Assembly (NCBI GenBank): GCA_028532985.1
Contig: JANCIK010000002.1
Location: 682,001-746,000, forward strand
From: Stropharia rugosoannulata
Lineage: Eukaryota > Basidiomycota > Agaricomycetes > Agaricales > Strophariaceae
DNA length: 64,000 nucleotides
Direction of reading: 5' to 3'
Shown in pieces: positions 60,329 to 64,000 of this stretch (the stretch's first letter is position 1; every line of letters starts with the position of its first letter). Below the pieces are notes generated by a model that did not search any database, was not told where the DNA came from, and saw only the letters and a program-made list of their open reading frames with translations. The position numbers and the translations under genes are program-made.

Positions 60329-61077
60329 TCAGAACGCCGCGGCGCACTTGAAGTTGTACGTCTCGCCCCAGGCGGGGCTGACGGGTGTCGTGGCGCCCTG
60401 GGGGTAGCCTACGTTTTGAGTATAGGATCCGCCCTGCGTGTACCCGCCGAACACGCCCCCGCCCGTGGCGGCGTACAGCGCGCCAAAGTTGCGCGCGGCG
60501 GCGTTGTGGGCTGCCTGAGCCGCTTGGGCCTGGGCGAGGTAGAAGGGGTCTGTGCTGGTGAAGAGCGAGGCGGTCAGTGGCGAGCTTGGGCTCGTGGGGT
60601 GGCTTGAGTTCGTGTGGCTCGAGGTGGTGTGGGTCGAGGACGGGGTGGTGAGCGAGAGGACGGGCTGGGGGTTGTTGTTGTTGTTATAATAGCTCGGGCC
60701 GGCATCGTCGCTGAGCAGGAGCTCCTCAACCATGCGCTCGTCCATGTCCTCGTCCATCGCATCGTCGGTATCCTGCATCTGAGAGTGGGGCGGGGCGCCG
60801 CCGTAGAAGGGGTCGGAGAAGGAGGGCGAGCGGGCGAGCGGGGTGGTGGGGGCGAGGCGCGGGGAGGAGGGGTGTGCTGGGTGAGGCGGGGCGTGCTGGA
60901 ACGCGGCGGACGGGGAGGCGGCGAAGAGGGTCTGTGCGAGTTGAGCCTATGGGGCGGTCAGGTCAGCAGCTGGGGTAGCAAGGGAGGACATACCTGGAGC
61001 AGGGCAAGGTCGCGGGCCTCTTGTCCGATATGAGAGGCGTTGAAGGAAGAAACGAGGTCGTCGACGGAGAAAGTCAT
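60329..61077 (-). CDS. Hypothetical low-complexity protein
   Basis: Two exons joined by a 47-base GT-AG intron (about 60946-60993). Exon 1 gives MTFSVDDLVSSFNASHIGQE and then ARDLALLQ; exon 2 continues AQLAQTLFAASPSAAFQHAP. The first 35 residues look like a short amphipathic helical module. The rest, about 200 residues, is Ser/Pro/Ala/Thr-rich with an acidic patch (DDAMDEDMDERMVEELLL), an Asn run (YYNNNNN) and a Gly/Tyr-rich end (GGVFGGYTQGGSYTQNVGYP), stopping at 60329. Codon use is strongly C/G-ended, unlike the surrounding repeats, and the acidic helix could be an activation-type segment. I believe similar proteins exist in other Agaricomycetes, but the function is unknown. It is the only gene I support beyond 46.5 kb. 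Confidence 0.65.
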
Positions 61078-62418
61078 GTTTGTGGAGAGGAGCAAAAAGG
61101 CGAAAGAGACTGCGTTCTGCTTTTGACTGAAAAGGGCGCAATAACAAACAGCCCGCACGCATGCCAGTGCCCACCCACCCCCAATGGCTAATCCCGGTCC
61201 GGCCTCATCTAGATCCTCGCGATCTGCCGCCCCAGATTCTCAGATCCCCTCCCGATATGGCCTGCCTGGGGCTGCCTGGGGTGGGGCGAGCCAGCTACAT
61301 ACACCCACCCCCCTTATCCTTCCACATCAGACCCGTCACCTAGCACTTAGCCTTTCTTTTCTTTTCTCTTCTCTTCTGCTCTCCTCTGCTCTCCTCCGCT
61401 CTCCTCTCCTCTAGTCGAGCGCTTGTCGTGCCCGAGCTGGTTACGGCCCTGTCGATGGCGGCTGCGCCGCGCGGAAGCGTTGAATTTGCCATCTGTCCTG
61501 TCATACTAGACGATGGGGACTACTACTCACACTGTCCTGCACAGACCAAATAAACAGATCCATCACATCCTATACCCCAGTGTCCGGGGACAGTCGGTGC
61601 GTGTCCAGTCCTATTAAACCTCATTTACTCCACGCATTTCATTTCATTTCAATCCCAATCCCCACTCTACCATCTTCCCAGTACCTTCATCGATCCTCGT
61701 CTCCACCACCGCGATAATCATAAACTCTCTTTCACAATAACCACAGGCTCCTTCCTCTACATGTAGTCTCCGGACTCGACTCGAGTGCACGCCCGTGGTC
61801 TCCTGCACATACAACCTCTTTTCGTCGAGCGCCGGCCGCGTTGGTCGCGGTGGCCCTGGCGCGAGCGTGAAGGTCGAATATGGGTTGGACTGCTTGTGGG
61901 CGTGTCTGGGTCCTGGAACCGTTCGATCCTTGTCCTGTCGTGTACAGGCCTTGAAGACGAAGGGGCGGGAAGGCGCTCGGGCCCTGTACACGCTGTGCCG
62001 ACTACTTAGTCCCTTTGTCGGGACTGTGATAGCTGCGCGGGACGATTCGAAGTCCATTCTTTGGTTGTAGTTGTACAATGTTTACCGGGGCTACTGAATG
62101 TCATTCATCCTTCTTACCTTACATTACCTTACCTTGCCTTGCCTTATCCCAGGCTCAGCGCGTTCTCGTTAATCACCGATCACTAATCATCGCAGCCACC
62201 CATCCAAATTCTTTCCAGACCATTCGTCTTTCGATTTTACTTACGTCGGCGCGCCGCTGTCAACCGGTGAAGCTACTTTCATGCAAGATGTACTGTAGTT
62301 GTAGTAAACTGCTAATACAAGATTTACTGTAGACGTAGTTACACATAAAAAAACGAATTCTGTGTGGCTTCTGACGAGCTGGGCCGCGCGCGTGTGTGTA
62401 TGGGTGGGTACTCGACGG

Positions 62419-62457
62419 CACCTTGTCTTGTCTCAGCACATGAGACAAGACAAGGTG
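62419..62457. repeat. Perfect 17-base inverted repeat with 5-base loop
   Basis: CACCTTGTCTTGTCTCA (62419-62435) and its exact complement (62441-62457) flank GCACA. Transcribed or single-stranded, it would form a strong hairpin. Confidence 0.9.
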
Positions 62458-62468
62458 ACATGGGAAGA

Positions 62469-62505
62469 CGCGTCGCGAGTTACTCGCGACGCGCACTGCC
62501 AGTGC
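62469..62505. repeat. Two further adjoining palindromes
   Basis: CGCGTCGCGAGT (62469-62480) and ACTCGCGACGCG (62482-62493) are perfect 12-base arms around one T. GCACTG and CAGTGC (62493-62498, 62500-62505) are 6-base arms around one C. Both lie 12-50 bases right of the 17-base hairpin. Confidence 0.85.
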
Positions 62506-63935
62506 ACCGTGCATGAATATATAACGGACCGGTAGTACATTAGGTACGTATATCGGCCCGCACACCAAGTCCGAGTCTAATGGTAAATCTCCGGAACAAC
62601 TTCATCTTGCTCTCAACCATCATCATCATCCATCATCCATCAAGACTCGCCCTCCGTCCGTTCGAGTCATCCACCGTCATCCAGGACCCCCCTTGCGCGT
62701 GCTTAATCGCCCTGAACCGAGTCGAGTCGAGTCCACCCCGGGTTTGTGTCAACGGACATAGACACAGACACGGACACAGACAGATACGAGCTTTTTCTTT
62801 CGTGCTTTTCTGTCTGCCAAATGGGGTGGCGGTGGGGACGGACGAACGGACGAACAGACGAACGGACTGATGAACGGACGGATGGATGGATGGATGTATG
62901 GATGGATGTATGGTGGATGTACAGATGATTCTTTACGCGTACGTACAGCTCAGCGCCTCTTAGCGCTCATTGCTGCTCCCCGCTGCTCCCCGCTCCGCGC
63001 TACGATTACTCTATACGCCCTGCTCAGGAGTCAGCGTGCCGCATTATCGGCAGAACCTGTGTTGCTACCTATTGCTACTTACATAACTAACGGCGCCTAC
63101 ACTGTCCACGGAACGCCGCACGAAACAAGACTCCCGGGGAAGGGGAAGTGTGCCCCCGCTCAGAGCTCTGCACGGCGGCTCTGCATCTGCATCTGCGCCT
63201 CCCCCGTCGAACTCACACGCGCTAGCGCTGCATTGTCAAAATCCAATCAAAATCCAAGGCGGTGTCGCCTGGAAATAGCACGGTGCTCAGCATACCATAC
63301 CATACCACATACGGTTGTGAAGGGGGCGTTTCACGCGCGTCAGCGACAAGTACGAGTTAATAATAGGCCCACCAGCGCCTGTCTGATCAGATTCAGACAT
63401 ACAATCCGCGTACCGGTCAACCATATCGACGGAATAAGAAGGTGCTGATGAAGCTGACTGGTCTGACCAAGCGTCCATTTCTGACGGGGTCTACTGCACC
63501 GCACATTGGCGATTAGTATAAGTAGATCTATTCTGACAATCTTTTCATGGTGGCGAGCTTTTCTTGTCCGCGTACTTTGCTTTGACTTTGACCTACGCAC
63601 TCACTCTTTACCACCACCACCACCACCTCGTCCTCGTCCTCCACCGGACAAACGAGCAACAGAAGCAGCGGGCGACGATAGGGCCCTGTCTGTGGCGCTG
63701 ATACACGCGTCTCGTCCGCGCCGCGTCATACCGCGACGCGCGAGAGATGGGTGTTGATCAGTGTACAGTCAGTATGCCCTATCTTCATACTACTGCTTGG
63801 TACTGTCTGCGTTTGCGCCCCTCCCCTCCCCCTCCCCCTCTCCGTCGTTCGTGAACGTGTCGCCCTGTACATACATGTCCCCTCACGGCCCTGCGGCAGC
63901 CTGCACCGTGCGGCGTCAAAAAATCTGCGCCAAGC

Positions 63936-63960
63936 TGAGCACTGAGCACTGAGCACTGAG
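63936..63960 (+). repeat. GAGCACT tandem repeat (about 3.5 units)
   Basis: Three consecutive GAGCACT units and a partial fourth, preceded by CT. A simple heptamer tandem with no evident function. Confidence 0.7.
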
Positions 63961-64000
63961 CAGCCCAGCTCGACGCCCACTGCATCCGCACTCCGATCAC

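Larger units (their letters stand above)
61078..64000. other. Gene-free right end with repeats and inverted repeats
   Basis: A CT-rich tract (about 61348-61415) precedes the small leftward gene and may be part of its promoter. Further right are CTTAC/CTTGC repeats (about 62113-62146), a cluster of inverted repeats (62419-62515), a GGAT/GGATGTAT repeat (about 62875-62920) and three GAGCACT units (about 63936-63960). No gene is supported. Confidence 0.45.

Noticed and set aside
61644..62078. Minus-strand frame with VEEGACGYCEREF, faintly like a fungal zinc-binding segment
   Set aside because: Only one CxxC pair is present, the matching downstream zinc ligands are absent, and no credible neighbouring exons were found.
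62870..63448. 192-codon open frame on the plus strand
   Set aside because: It starts in a GGAT-type microsatellite and shows no domain, splice structure or plausible composition.
1..64000. CRISPR array, rRNA operon, integrated virus or intact transposon
   Set aside because: No regularly spaced repeats, rRNA-like sequence, viral proteins, reverse transcriptase or transposase were found on either strand.

Overview
The window looks like nuclear DNA of a mushroom-forming basidiomycete (Agaricomycetes). Genes are split by many short GT-AG introns of about 45-65 bases, lie on both strands with short spacers, and encode families typical of that class: a CYP63/CYP52-clan P450, DUF6697-type proteins, a BTB protein of the agaric type and a GH85 glycosidase. 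I cannot name the species.

Left and middle, 1-46.5 kb, is ordinary gene-dense sequence. In order: the 3' part of an unknown protein with a C-terminal membrane segment (+); a P450 (+); an MBOAT lysophospholipid acyltransferase (+); the large ribosome-assembly factor URB1/NPA1 (+); an unknown multi-pass membrane protein (-); an LRRC40-like leucine-rich-repeat protein (-); an RBR ubiquitin ligase with three tandem zinc modules (+); a BTB protein (-); an HRP1-like RNA-binding protein (-); the PDX2/SNO1 glutaminase of vitamin B6 synthesis (+); a secreted S10 carboxypeptidase (+); a GH85 endo-beta-N-acetylglucosaminidase (-); an alpha/beta hydrolase (+); two tandem DUF6697-like genes (-); a PHO80-type cyclin (+); a broken DUF6697 copy fused to a broken NmrA-like fragment; and an unidentified secreted protein (-).

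Right, 46.5-64 kb, is almost gene-free. I support only one small gene there (60.3-61.1 kb, -). The rest, especially beyond about 51 kb, is rich in CG dinucleotides, microsatellites, minisatellites, G-quadruplex-type runs and inverted repeats, with no recognisable transposon protein.

The genes do not form one pathway. Several are housekeeping (URB1, HRP1, PDX2, MBOAT, LRRC40). The points I find most worth checking are the exon-triplicated zinc modules plus a SUMO-interacting-type motif in the RBR ligase, the DUF6697 family expansion with its relic copy and a second SUMO-interacting-type motif, and the inverted-repeat cluster at 62.42-62.51 kb.
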